A stretch of DNA of 64,000 bases from Acanthococcus lagerstroemiae (Eukaryota > Arthropoda > Insecta > Hemiptera > Eriococcidae), in assembly GCA_031841125.1 (NCBI GenBank), contig CM063109.1, positions 34,538,038 to 34,602,037 of the forward strand, written 5' to 3'. Below, in pieces: positions 42,998 through 52,650 of the stretch. A program made the translations under genes and the position numbers. Within the stretch, counting starts at the first letter, position 1. The number at the start of each line of letters is the position of its first letter. A model generated the notes under the pieces. That model made no database searches. It worked only from the letters and a program-made list of their open reading frames with translations, and was not told the origin of the DNA.

Positions 42998-43847
42998 CAG
43001 GGTTGGGCATCGAGTTGGCAAAACTGACTCGAGTCCAAGTCACGAGTCATTTATTTCGTTTGGATTCAAGGTCCGATTCATAAGTCCACGATTTTAAAAG
43101 GACTCGAGTCCAAGTCCGAGTCTTTTACGAGTCCGAGTCCCGAAGGAATCCTTTTACACTGATTGTTGAATTCACGTTTTTTCCTGTGATTTGAATGTTA
43201 ATTGTTGTGTTCATTTTTGCCGTTGTTCGTGTTCGCATGTGTCAGTATACTTAGAAGAGTCTGCACGTAATACATTGTTTTGTTTTTCGCAGCTAACACT
43301 GATTTTACCTTTACTTTTCAATAGTGAGAGTGAGACATAATATCAATAATTCTGCCAGTTTATACTATAGGTATATTCGGATGTAACGCCAAAGCGCAAA
43401 CCTGCTATCACTATCAGGCTATCAGCAATCACCACAAAAAACAAGTACAACTACAAGTACTAGATCAGGTCACTTCTCACTTTTTTTTAACGCACGGACT
43501 GTCACAAGAAAAATACAACTAAAATGTGTCTTTCCTGTCTTACTTTGTGATTGAGATAACGCCCTTTTCATGTGACGGGCTTTTATCGCTTGTTATAAGA
43601 AAAAGGCCTTTACAGAGGGTCTTCTAGTTGTCCTTTTCTTCTGACAATCTCTGTGTGACTGTACTTTTCAGCTTCCAGAGTTGCAAATTGTAATATTATA
43701 TTTGTATCTTGCAATTTGAAAAATTCATGATTCAAATTTTGAAATCAAATAATTGTTGCCAAAGTGAAGGACTCTTAAATTTGAGGCTTTAAACAAGTAA
43801 AAGTCCGAGTCACAAGTCCCAAATTAAGGACTCGAGATCTTTTCATT
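42998..43847. mobile_element. hAT-like MITE (left part), inserted in the CXC domain
   Basis: It starts cagggttgggcatcgag at 42998, preceded by gttgccgt (42990-42997). The interior is built from repeated words such as gactcgagtccaagtccgag (43082-43130) and, near its right end, aaaagtccgagtcacaagtc (43798). The matching right terminus is not at 43847; it is found inverted at 44228 next to the reverse complement of the same 8-mer. Confidence 0.75.
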
Positions 43848-43982
43848 TTCCCGTAGAGTGCGTATTTGTCGAATAAATTTATATCAAACGTTGAGATGTT
43901 TCCTCCATGTATACATATTAATACAACTTACTGTAATCGATGCGACGTAGACTTGTACGCATACGAGAGGATTTATTACAAA
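43848..43982 (+). repeat. Partial copy of the CXC-block noncoding cargo
   Basis: It matches 41990-42115 on the same strand (agagtgcgtatttgtcgaat) with more divergence than copies A and B show to each other. It lies between the truncated MITE and the inverted 3' end of the CXC gene, marking a rearrangement breakpoint. Confidence 0.6.
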
Positions 43983-44147
43983 TACTCTCACCAGTGATGG
44001 AATGAAGAGAATCCCCCCCCCCACTACCGGAAACGTCAAATACTCCCACTTCATACATAAATCAGAATTAAATTGAAAAAATTCGAAAATACATATAACA
44101 TTGGAATAAACATTATACAGAAATTATGCAGGTAAATGTAAAATTTA

Positions 44148-44227
44148 ATTATTCAGTTCCAGTTCATAATTTGAACAATTTGAACAGAGGCAGGCCCCAA
44201 AGCCATTCAGTCCCATTTTACGGCAAC
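44148..44227 (-). pseudogene. CXC-type protein, C-terminal end, inverted and detached
   Basis: Starting inside the 8-mer at 44227, the minus strand reads R, KMGLNGFGACLCSNCSNYEL and a few more codons to a stop near 44152. This supplies the rest of the CXC cysteine pattern that copy B lacks after 42997. It therefore looks like the other side of the same MITE insertion, flipped relative to copy B, or the same side of a sister copy that shared the insertion. Confidence 0.65.
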
Positions 44228-44290
44228 CAGGGTTGGGCAGAACGTATGGAAGACCATTGTGGGGAATTTTTCCATTCTCTATCAGATTTG
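44228..44290. mobile_element. hAT-like MITE, detached terminus
   Basis: It begins cagggttgggca, identical over 12 bases to the end at 42998. The adjoining acggcaac (44220-44227) is the exact reverse complement of gttgccgt at 42990-42997, so both ends carry the same target duplication. Only about 60 bases of the element remain here. Confidence 0.7.
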
Positions 44291-44294
44291 TTTG

Positions 44295-44500
44295 AACTTT
44301 TTTTTTCTAAACTCAAATTTTAACGAGATATAAGCAAAAAACTGTATTACGCCCCCATTTTTGCCCTCTAGGGAACGACGCCGGCACCGGATTCGTTGGG
44401 ACGTTTAGTATGTTGTTCAGGACACTTAATTAGACCTATGTACGGAGTTTCAGCTTTCTATGAATTTTTTCCTAGTTAGAACCTAATTTATATGGACTAC
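44295..44500 (-). repeat. Diverged copy of the CXC-block cargo
   Basis: The plus strand reads tctaaactcaaattttaacg, then gcaccggattcgttgggacg and atgttgttcaggacacttaa, matching 1560-1760 in copy A. It lies in inverted orientation relative to 43848-43982, so this locus has been rearranged internally. Confidence 0.65.
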
Positions 44501-44539
44501 TACTACCTTTAGTATTCTCATCAGTCATCACGTTGTCAT

Positions 44540-45430
44540 ATTGCTGCACACAGTGGTTTTCTCGATTTAACCATATATTTTAATTTTGTCACTTATTTCT
44601 CTTTTTGCTTGGAGTGAATTGACCTCCGGGATCCATTTATTTTTTGAGCTATTCTTTACTATTGCATTTTTTATATAAAATCTTTTTGGTATCAACCACT
44701 CCATTTTTAATGGTCTGTGATCCGATGAAAACTCCAAATTTTTGACTACTGCTACATCTTCCACTATCCTATTTTCATTGATAAGGCAGTAGTCGATTTC
44801 ATTTTTGGTGACGTCAGGTGAGAGCCAGGTCCATTTATCTTTCTATCTTTCGTAAAAAGTATTCATAATTTTCAAGTTTTCTTTCATAGCAAAATTTATC
44901 AAATATTCCCCATTTGAGATTGTGTTCTTGCTTGAACAGAATATGCCCAAGCAATTAAAGTTAGTTTCGAAATCCTGATTCTCTAGTTTGGCATTGAAGT
45001 CCCCGAAAACTACTGTGTAATATTCTTTTCCTGAGCAATCGTCTGAGAGAGTTGGTTGTAAAACTTATCCACCTCCTCCTTTTCGGCCTGCATCATTGGA
45101 GCGTACACCTGTACAACGAGGATTTTGGATTTATTGCTGAGTTCTAACTTTACAAACCCTATCCTATCAGATATGCTTGTAACTTGGATGATTTTTCTAG
45201 CCCATTTTTGGCCACGGTGTCCCTGGGTTATCCTACTATAAAATAAGTAATTCCCACTTTTTCGAAGCAATAAGTTTTCTCCCAAAATTCTTGTTTCCGC
45301 AATTCCCATGATGTCGAAGTCTTTCCCCTCCCATGACTTTTCGAATTCGAATAGCCTATCTGCGCTGGCAATACCCTGACAGTTAAACGTAATTAGACTT
45401 ATCCCATTTTCTTCTTCCTTCCCTTCTTTA
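44540..45430 (-). pseudogene. RTE-like LINE endonuclease domain, nearly complete
   Basis: Reading from 45430 the minus strand gives LITFNCQGIASADRLFEFEK, then an open 99-codon frame (45309-45010) with GIAETRILGENLLLRKSGNY, ISDRIGFVKLELSNKS and VVQVYAPMMQAEKEEVDKFY. After a frameshift it gives GDFNAKLENQDFETNFN (45005-44955), a WTWLSPDVT..NEIDY block near 44840-44800, and VVKNLEFSSDHRPLKMEWL (44750-44690). All the catalytic blocks of the family (N, E, GDFN, D, SDH) are represented in order. Frameshifts make it inactive. The strand and order would allow it to be the 5' part of the RTE copy at 39530-41020. Confidence 0.8.
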
Positions 45431-47214
45431 AACTTCTTCCTGAATTTTCCCCGCTCCTTCAGTTTTGCCCGCTTTCTTGGAAGCGGGTAGGAGGATATGC
45501 AGCGGTTGGTTCTGCAGCCCGTTCTGGGGAAGTTTTGACTTTACCAGAGTCTCTACACTGACGGATACAAGAGTTTCGTCCTCAGATCGCCTTTAGTGTC
45601 TGTCCGCTTCGATCGAAAAATGACAGTCTCGTCAATAGTTTTTAGTTTCGTGTATCTGTCGTTCAACTCTTGACTGTCGTTGATTTGTATTCGCTAATAA
45701 ATGAAGAATGAAGCTCCATAGATTACCAACCACGAGGGGGGAAGCTGGAAAAAGGAGTTGATTTACATTGAAACGAAAAGTGTCGTTAATGTTCGTCAGT
45801 TCCGATTAATCTCTGTTTTCCTGCCGGGCCAAAGCGTCTGATCGTTTGGTAATTCTTATTTAATTATTTCATAATCTTCTTGGCACTTTAATTTGTCCGC
45901 AGCCCATATATTCTAATTAAATCGTTTGAAATATTTTCTAGGCCGTTGGAGAAGACCCCTTTCTGGCGCGTAATATCGGTCGAGCTCGTGGAATTAAGTC
46001 GCGCTGCGAAGAAGCCGGCTTTTCACTTTCGTCTGAATTTCGGAAAAGTTATTTTGTAGTAAACTGTTGCTGTTGATGCGAAAATAACATCCAGAGCTTT
46101 TTCATAATCATTCGCTGTTGGAAGTTGCGTGTTGTGAATCTAGACGGGGAAACTTGGGCCAAAAGCAAAACGTGAAAGAGTGTAATTAACGGAAGTTTAA
46201 ATTAGTTTAATTTGAAGTGTCTACGTTTACCTGGCCTATTTATACCAGAATAATGTTCCATATTTATATTAGAGCTAATATAGGACAGGAACTTGATGCG
46301 TTCATAAGCTAACCACATACAATGCAACAAATATATTCTATATTCTGACAGATGATTTTCATGTGCTTTCCAAACAATATTTTTGTCATTTTTCCTCTAT
46401 CACATCCGAATTTTTCTGAATATTTTGTAAACTGGTAAAATTCCTTTCACTATTACTGTTTCCGTTCGTCCCAGTGGTAACACTGTTCGTGTGTTAATAT
46501 CAACGCTCAGTTAGCGCTCAGCTTGGAAATTCAATTTCAGACAATGTAGAGGTATTCACAATCACAATAATAATGAAGCCGATTCTAACCTATCAATCAT
46601 GTGACCATTATAAGTTTCATGAGCTTTTCTCTAAGATATACGTTCATTTCAGATTATTCCAGATCACAAAAACTACACGTGCTGGAGGAAAACGGACAGA
46701 TTTATTATGTTCAGCGTTGAAAACTGCACTATAATGTTTTCTTCAAATGTATTAATAAATGGTGTGTGCGTGTGCGTGGGGGGGGGCAAATGATCAATTA
46801 AATAATACCGACAAAAGGAAAACAAACTTGCTTGCTATTTGTTTCATATCCCAACTGGGATATAAAATGTATAGAAGAATTTATTTTATTTTAATTCAAT
46901 TATTTGAATATTTTTACTTAAATTTTTTAGTCTAAATAATTCAATTTTTTTTTTCAAATTTTTATATATTAACATTTTTTTACATACCTAATACATGTTC
47001 GAAAAATGGGTCAGTTTAGGTCGAAAAATGACTGTGCCTCAATTTTGACGATGGATTTGAATTCGCCTCGAAAAATTAAGTAATTAGCACCCGCGCCGAC
47101 GCCGAAGCTCTCCGAAAAATTTTTTGTTCCAAAAAAGACATGATTGAAGCAAAAATTTTGAATTAAAGACTGTTTCGACTCAATTTCTTACGCTGGCTGT
47201 ACCTCAATTTTGAA
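45431..47214. other. Gene-free stretch
   Basis: No coding domain apart from a possible eroded upstream part of the RTE copy at 45430-45500. About 45930-46190 is CpG-rich and unique-looking. A (TG)n run leads into a 9-base G run at 46778-46786. The right part is AT-rich. Confidence 0.35.
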
Positions 47215-47553
47215 TATTTACATACCTCTCACAAACCCTGTAACTCGTCCGCACTCCCCGCCACTATCACCACGTCGTCTGCAAACCCTAAGTTATTCAA
47301 AAATTTTCTTAATTTTGATTCCCTTTTCGTTCCGAGTTAGATTTTTAAAAATTTCGTCCAGGGCGCAGTTGTATAGCAGCGGGGAGATTGGATCTCCTTG
47401 TCTTACCCCCCTTTTGATTTCGAAGATTTCTTCTTCCAGATCTGTAACTATTTGCGCTTTTAGCCTCGAGTATATTTCCTGAATTAGAGTTACAAAATCC
47501 TGATTTATTCCGTGGTTAATAAGTTCCTGAAGCATGAAATTTTGGTTGTACAT
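47215..47553 (-). pseudogene. RTE-like reverse transcriptase palm fragment
   Basis: An open 86-codon frame reads MLQELINHGINQDFVTLIQE, IYSRLKAQIVTDLEEEIFEI and KRGVRQGDPISPLLYNCALD. In the next frame NNLGFADDVVIVAGSADELQ keeps the ADD. It begins after motif A and ends just past the active site. This order (palm at higher coordinates than the endonuclease at 44540) means it is not part of that copy. Confidence 0.8.
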
Positions 47554-48016
47554 AGTTTCTCGCTAGATTTTTATTTTATTTTGGGGCTGTCATTATGGTA
47601 CTGAATTATTGAAACCAAATTTGGTTAAATTTGTTCTGAAAAAATATTGAAACAATAATATTACTTTCAGTACAGTACTGAAGTTATTACTTGTTTTAAT
47701 TGTATCTAGTTTGATGTAATTGATTAAAATTTAAATGAAACATTCTGTTCATGATGTCAAAATTGAAATTGAACGGTATTTTCATCACTAAAAATTGGTT
47801 CAGTTGGATGAGACGGGGTGTAAGAAAAATTAGTAATGGTATTCTAGGAAAAGAAGCATTATGTATGTAGCAAAATATGACATAAGAAAAATTGTCACTT
47901 AACATTATTATGTAGTGCCGCCCAGTGAAAATTGCTTAAAAATCATACTCTGAACCTTTTTGACCCTCCGTTCGGGGGTTCGGAAACCAAAATGTAACCC
48001 TGCGCTCAGCGCATAA
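47554..48016. other. AT-rich gene-free stretch
   Basis: No recognised domain or repeat. AT-rich with short direct words only. Confidence 0.35.
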
Positions 48017-48313
48017 TTACGCGATCGCTATTCTTTTAACTCGCATGGCATTAATAATGAAAAATATGAATGTACCGTAACACCTGTAGCGAGAGATGAG
48101 AGGAGTATCTTTTATGTCGTAGAGAAAGCATGCAACGAAAATATCAGTGGTACCACTTGAGAATCGAAAAATGTTACGCTCTGTAGTAAAATCCCGGAGT
48201 AAAACAGACGGAACTAGTTCATTCCCGAATCCTGCGCTCTGCACCCCTGCCGATGTCGTCATCGCTCTCGCTTGTGCAACTAGAAACATGCAAAATACTG
48301 AAAAGAAAATCAT
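48017..48313 (-). CDS. Possible small secreted-protein frame, unrecognised
   Basis: A 98-codon minus-strand frame begins MIFFSVFCMFLVAQARA, which has the shape of a signal peptide: a hydrophobic core and a small residue at a plausible cleavage site before MTTSAGVQSAG. The remainder has no recognised domain, one cysteine pair and a hydrophobic C-terminus. It lies in non-repetitive DNA, unlike most frames here. No splice, promoter or conservation evidence is available; it could be a first exon, a short gene or chance. I do not know a function. Confidence 0.2.
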   Translation of the reverse strand: MIFFSVFCMFLVAQARAMTTSAGVQSAGFGNELVPSVLLRDFTTERNIFRFSSGTTDIFVACFLYDIKDTPLISRYRCYGTFIFFIINAMRVKRIAIA

Positions 48314-49534
48314 CGTCGCGAGATAGCCGAACGTGTATGTATCTGTATGTTTCGATTGCTGCGTGAGTGGTTCGCTTAAAGATTCCTGTATCGTAGAATA
48401 TTAATTTGCATCCCGGTGTTATTTTTCTAGTTTTGTTTATTTGTCGAACTCGTGTATTATCGAACTTTTGAATCTTTTCTAAACTCGATTCGAATCGTCG
48501 TCGTGTGTTGTTGATTTGCGATTAGTCTCTAGTCGATCGAATGTGATGTTGCCGAATAGTGTGCGGGTTTGGATCGTTTCTGCTGTCTGTAAGTACTCCT
48601 TTGAATATGTTCTCAGTACACAAAAGCGATTAGGTTATGTTGCTACCGCGATACAGGAGATGAATCCAGATAACTGAACTTCCATTATTGTGAATAATGT
48701 AGAATCCGACCGTGGGTGATGAACTGATGATCACGTAAATCGAAACGAATACCACGTCTTAGAATCATGCCGAGATCGAACTGTTGAATGTCGGAAAATG
48801 TGATTTTGTGAATTCATTTCGGGTTTTCCACCTAGTTATTCCTCTTGAAAATGAAATTCTGAACTTTTTGAACCCATATGTCGTTGTCTTTTAATATATT
48901 GAGCCGTGTATTTTGAACCTTTATACTTAAAGATCGCCAAAATCCTGAATCACGCAAATCTGAAAATTCTGCTTCTATTTTCTATAACCGCTCTGGCGTG
49001 AGCTATACGTCCTAAATTGAACTCTCTAAACCGTCTCCGACATTGTAACGGTAATGTCTGAAAATGTTCTCGTAATTCAAGTATCTGAACCATTATGATT
49101 ATGAAGATGGCATAATCTCATACAAGACGTAGCACAAGCAGATAATGCCTGAAAATATGATCTATTGATCTGACGTAATGAGAGATAATTGTTGATTGGT
49201 CCTAGTGCCTTATCGTCTGGAATTTTTTCTTGGCGGGAGGGAAAAGGGAAAGGGAAATCAGGTTTTAGTGCATAAAAATGCACTCAACCTGTTCCTTACT
49301 AGCCGAATAGCAGCGCCGCATTCACGACCTTGGCACGGCACTACGTGCCTAGAAAATTTTTTATGTGCCAGCAAACTACAAGATTTCATAGAAAAACCAA
49401 GAAAATTTTGCCTCATTGCTGAGAATTATTTTAGGATGATCAGATGACCTAGTTTTAGACCAGTTTAGGGTGACAGACAAGAGGCAGTACGACACAGATT
49501 CTTATGTCAAAGATGGAGGGGAGATCAGGTTATA
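48314..49534. other. Unique-looking gene-free stretch
   Basis: No recognised domain or repeat; moderate CpG content. It ends at the AT-rich tail (tttatttgtttatt) of the LOA/I-like LINE on the minus strand. Confidence 0.35.
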
Positions 49535-49559
49535 TGTTTATTTGTTTATTAACGAGCCA

Positions 49560-49985
49560 CTAGCTGCACCAAGGGCTATACGGCTCGGCTGGTGGGGATG
49601 GTAGTGGAAAGAGGTCTGTGTCGTGGAAGAAGGAGATGAGTTTATCTATTGTCATTGGGTTGTTTTGGAGCATGCTTTTTGTTGCTGGTGGGTAGGTGAT
49701 GTTTTTGGTGGTAAGAGTTAAGTGAAGGGCAGTGAAGTATATGTTCGACAGTGAGTTCATTAGAGGAGCATTCAGGGTATCGTGAGGGGAAAATATATGG
49801 ATTGAGGAGGTGCAGATGAGTGAGACGAGTATGTCCAATTCTATGTCGTGCTATTACTATTTCTTCGCGTCGTGATTTCCGGTTGGAGGCGATCCAGGGT
49901 ATCGGTTTCTCTTTTATTGCACGGAGTTTGTTGTTGGATTCTTTATGCCAATTGATTGGTGTCAAGAGGAATGGATTTTTGATCG
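49560..49985 (-). pseudogene. C-terminal (post-RNase H) region of LOA/I-like LINE
   Basis: An open 107-codon frame (49965-49642) reads INWHKESNNKLRAIKEKPIP, then NRKSRREEIVIARHRIGHTR, LTHLHLLN and, near the end, ELTVEHILHCPSLNSYHQK. This is the conserved tail of RNase H-bearing LINEs, where an RIGHTRLTH stretch is followed by a zinc-binding C..C..H..C block. Here the first cysteines of the block are partly lost (RYPECSSN). Confidence 0.7.
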
Positions 49986-49989
49986 GTAG

Positions 49990-50700
49990 ATGATTACAAG
50001 GTCTTCGGATGTTTTAATTGGTGGTTTTTCTACTTTAAGTCGGGATGTTGCTGTTCGAGCGGAAGTTAGCTTATGCGATGTCTCTGTTGCCTCTCTCGGA
50101 GTGGTAGAAAAACCACCTGTCGGGAGTTCGAGCGGCCCCACTTCCATTACTGAGGAGTTTTTGCAGGAGTGCCTTCTCCGGTATCTTTTTTATTGATTCG
50201 CAGAAACGTCTCTATCCCTCTGTTTTGGCTCGCTTGACCGCCTTTTTATGTGCTTTTTGGGTCTCATGATATATAGTTCCCTGTAGGCTGGTATATTATT
50301 TTTCAGTGCAGCCCTCAGCCTTTTTCGAGTGTCTTTCCTACGTTTACCCAACTCTGCTGTCCAACAGATGGTTTTGCGTGATTTTATTATCTTAGGCTCA
50401 CAGTTCTTCTCGTATGCGTCTTTGAGTGCACCATCCAGTATGCTGGCTTGTGCTTCCAGGTCGTCTACGTTCTGAATTCCTTGCCAGTTGTATACGTACC
50501 TTGTCAGTCTTTCGAAATCATTTTTGAAGCCTCCCCAGTTTGTTTTCCTAGGGTTCCTAATAGCTCTTTGTCCCTTCTTAGGTACTCGAATCTGGTATTG
50601 GATGTATCGGTGATCAGATAAAGACGGTTCGTCCAACACTCTCCATCCCTGGTTCCCAAGTTTGGAATTACAGTGTTATGTCTATAACTTCTTGCCTTAC
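49990..50700 (-). pseudogene. Endonuclease end and linker of LOA/I-like LINE copy 2
   Basis: An open 149-codon frame (50639-50190) begins LDEPSLSDHRYIQYQIRVPK, the catalytic SDH block of the endonuclease. It continues through RNPRKTNWGGFKNDFERLTR into a basic linker with GKRRKDTRKRLRAALKNN. A shorter frame follows (50147-49962: GPLELPTGGFSTTPREATE). This is better preserved than the same part of copy 1. Confidence 0.75.
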
Positions 50701-51250
50701 TCTTGTGACCAACATTGGTTTGCTTCCCTCATTCAGAACCAGCAGATCCGGTGTTGCAAGGTAGTTCACTAGCCCTCTCGGATTTGTGTCTGTACTCCCC
50801 AAATGGTATGGTGCGAGTTGGCATCGCATCCGGCAAGAAGGTCCAGCTTTTCCCTCACACAGTATTCCACCCGTTCCCTTATTCCCTTAGCTCATCAGTT
50901 GGGGGAGGGTCCCGAGAGTCTGATGGGACCTATGCTGAGCATATCACCATCTTCTTCTTTTTCCCTCCCTCCTCATATTCCAGAATGGCCGCCACAAGAT
51001 CCCATAAGGTAAATCCCGGTATTACTGTGCAGCTCACTTGATACGTAAATATCGCTGCAAGCGGTCTTCCTGCATTCTTTGCATAAATGAGGTACCCCTG
51101 TGCAATCTGTATGCCTCTCACTTGTTCCCGATGACACCATGGTTCCTGTAACAGGCATATATTTGTTTGCCCCTTTTGCAGCCTCCTGCTCAGTAGGTAC
51201 CAAGCGGCTTTCCATTGGTGCAGATTAATTTGCAATATCCTTATCATTCA
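50701..51250 (-). pseudogene. Endonuclease N-terminal part of LOA/I-like LINE copy 2
   Basis: An open 105-codon frame (51247-50930) reads MIRILQINLHQWKAAWYLLS, QTNICLLQEPWCHREQVRGI, then GYLIYAKNAGRPLAAIFTYQ and LEYEEGGKKKKMVICS. The N of QINL and the E of LLQEPW are the catalytic-type residues of the domain start. After a frameshift the CDANSHHTIWGSTDT block follows near 50820-50790. The LQEPW wording favours LOA/R1/I groups over Jockey or RTE. Confidence 0.75.
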
Positions 51251-51620
51251 GTGTATAGCTTTTTTCTGTCATCCTCAGACTGACACATTGACATCAACCA
51301 GGCGGTCCAGGAAAAACAGCTTGTTGCCCTTTCTCCTCAGGTACTTCACTGACTCCTCGTCGCTAGAAGTGTACCTTTCGGTTCCTACCTGCAATGAGGA
51401 ACGTACCAAGACCTAGCAGACAGTCCCTGATTTTGTTGCTCCAGCCTCTTTAGAAGCGCTTGCGTTGTTCGCCCACTCGTGGGCAGCCAGACCGACGCGT
51501 TGGTCAGCTTCGGCAGACCCTCCCAGGGTGCGACTTTGAGAGTTTGGTCCCCTAGTTAGGTACACTCCGCTGGCGAGCCCCACCAAAAAGCGTTTGCCAG
51601 CCCCAGCAGGTTCGCTTTCC
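51251..51620 (-). pseudogene. First reading frame remnant of LOA/I-like LINE copy 2
   Basis: Short minus-strand pieces match the C-terminal part of the gag-like frame of copy 1 (VGLASGVYLTRGPNSQ, and residues around LPKLTNASVWLPTSG). Most of the N-terminal half seen in copy 1 is deleted here: the sequence jumps near 51597 to the 5' UTR. Confidence 0.6.
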
Positions 51621-52222
51621 TTACTTGAAAAAAAAAAACAAACACGTATTTTTGAAACTCCATGCAGTTCCCACGAGTACCGGAGAAATAGACAGTCCAC
51701 CGTGGCAGCGCTCCAAATGCCACGGCAAGCTTACGTACTGAGAAAGGTCAGCCGGTATCCCTCAGGTTCCTGTTCGCGGCTGTTCTAACCCCCCCCCCCT
51801 CGGCATAAGTAACCCCCACCATGGGATTGGGCCCGTAGCTGTACTAAGCTTCAGGCTTTGGAACGAAGGGTGTAGGCAACTCATCGTCTGTCGTACACGG
51901 GTCACCCGACGCTGGTGACCACCCTCACTGCTACATACCCGTTTTCAAGAGGGGAGCATCTTTGCCGTCTTTGCCACCCGACCAATCCGACTTTACATCG
52001 TCGGGTCTTTATTTCGTCGGGTTCCCCGCCTAACGCACAGATTTCGAGCGTGGGACGTGCTTAACTGTAGGGACTGAAAAAAGTGAAGACACTGGCATAA
52101 GGTCCTCGGGTGCGCCAAGCCCGCACTTGCCAGCTGCAAGCCCTTGAGTTTCCCTTTTAGTCGCCTTTTACGACAGGCAGGGTTACCGTGGGAAAATTCT
52201 ACTACCCGTCCCCACACGGGGG
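51621..52222 (-). promoter_or_regulatory. 5' UTR of LOA/I-like LINE copy 2
   Basis: Collinear with copy 1 but uninterrupted. The empty site gcatctttgccgtctttgcc at about 51957 shows where copy 1 took its 889-bp insertion. It contains a C run at 51789-51799 and the same terminal hairpin (ccccacacgggg, 52210-52221). Promoter function is inferred from position only. Confidence 0.6.
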
Positions 52223-52649
52223 AAGCCTACTTACCTATGCAGTGAAATGAATAGGCAGTGCTTGTCCGAGCTGAATTTTGAATACAATTTTGATATAGCT
52301 CTGTACGGCGATTCTCGGTGATTGATCCGGCTTAAGCATGTAGCTATCGGCCTCTCAATCAACGCTACGTTCAACCACCTCGGCTATGGGCCGGTTCGTA
52401 CAGGCTAAAGATCTGCCCACAATACGCGTGTGTTCTAATGCGTATCGAGAAACCATTTCCATTCCATAAACGTCACCAAGCGGTTATTCGCATTCTAATG
52501 TATTTCGAAGATGTACGACTGCATATACCGCGATACACGAAAACCATCGTTCCTTCAGATCCCAAGCTTCCAGCTCGAGGCTCTTCGAAAACATTAGCCT
52601 TTCAGTTGATCATGCTTTTTTTACTTTTTATTTTTTATTTTTACGAAGT
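52223..52649. other. Gene-free spacer
   Basis: No recognised domain. It lies between the LOA/I-like LINE 5' end and the terminal repeat of the FAR1-bearing element. Confidence 0.4.
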
Positions 52650-52650
52650 G

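Larger units (their letters stand above)
49535..52222 (-). mobile_element. LOA/I-like non-LTR retrotransposon, copy 2, internally deleted
   Basis: It shares its 5' end (52222) and 5' UTR with copy 1 at 11470-16210, lacks the insertion seen there, and ends at 49535 with an A-rich tail. Reading on the minus strand it has 5' UTR, eroded first frame, endonuclease, linker, then directly the C-terminal region. The reverse transcriptase is deleted at about 49990. The 8-12 base motifs at both ends were inspected for a target duplication without a clear result. Confidence 0.7.
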
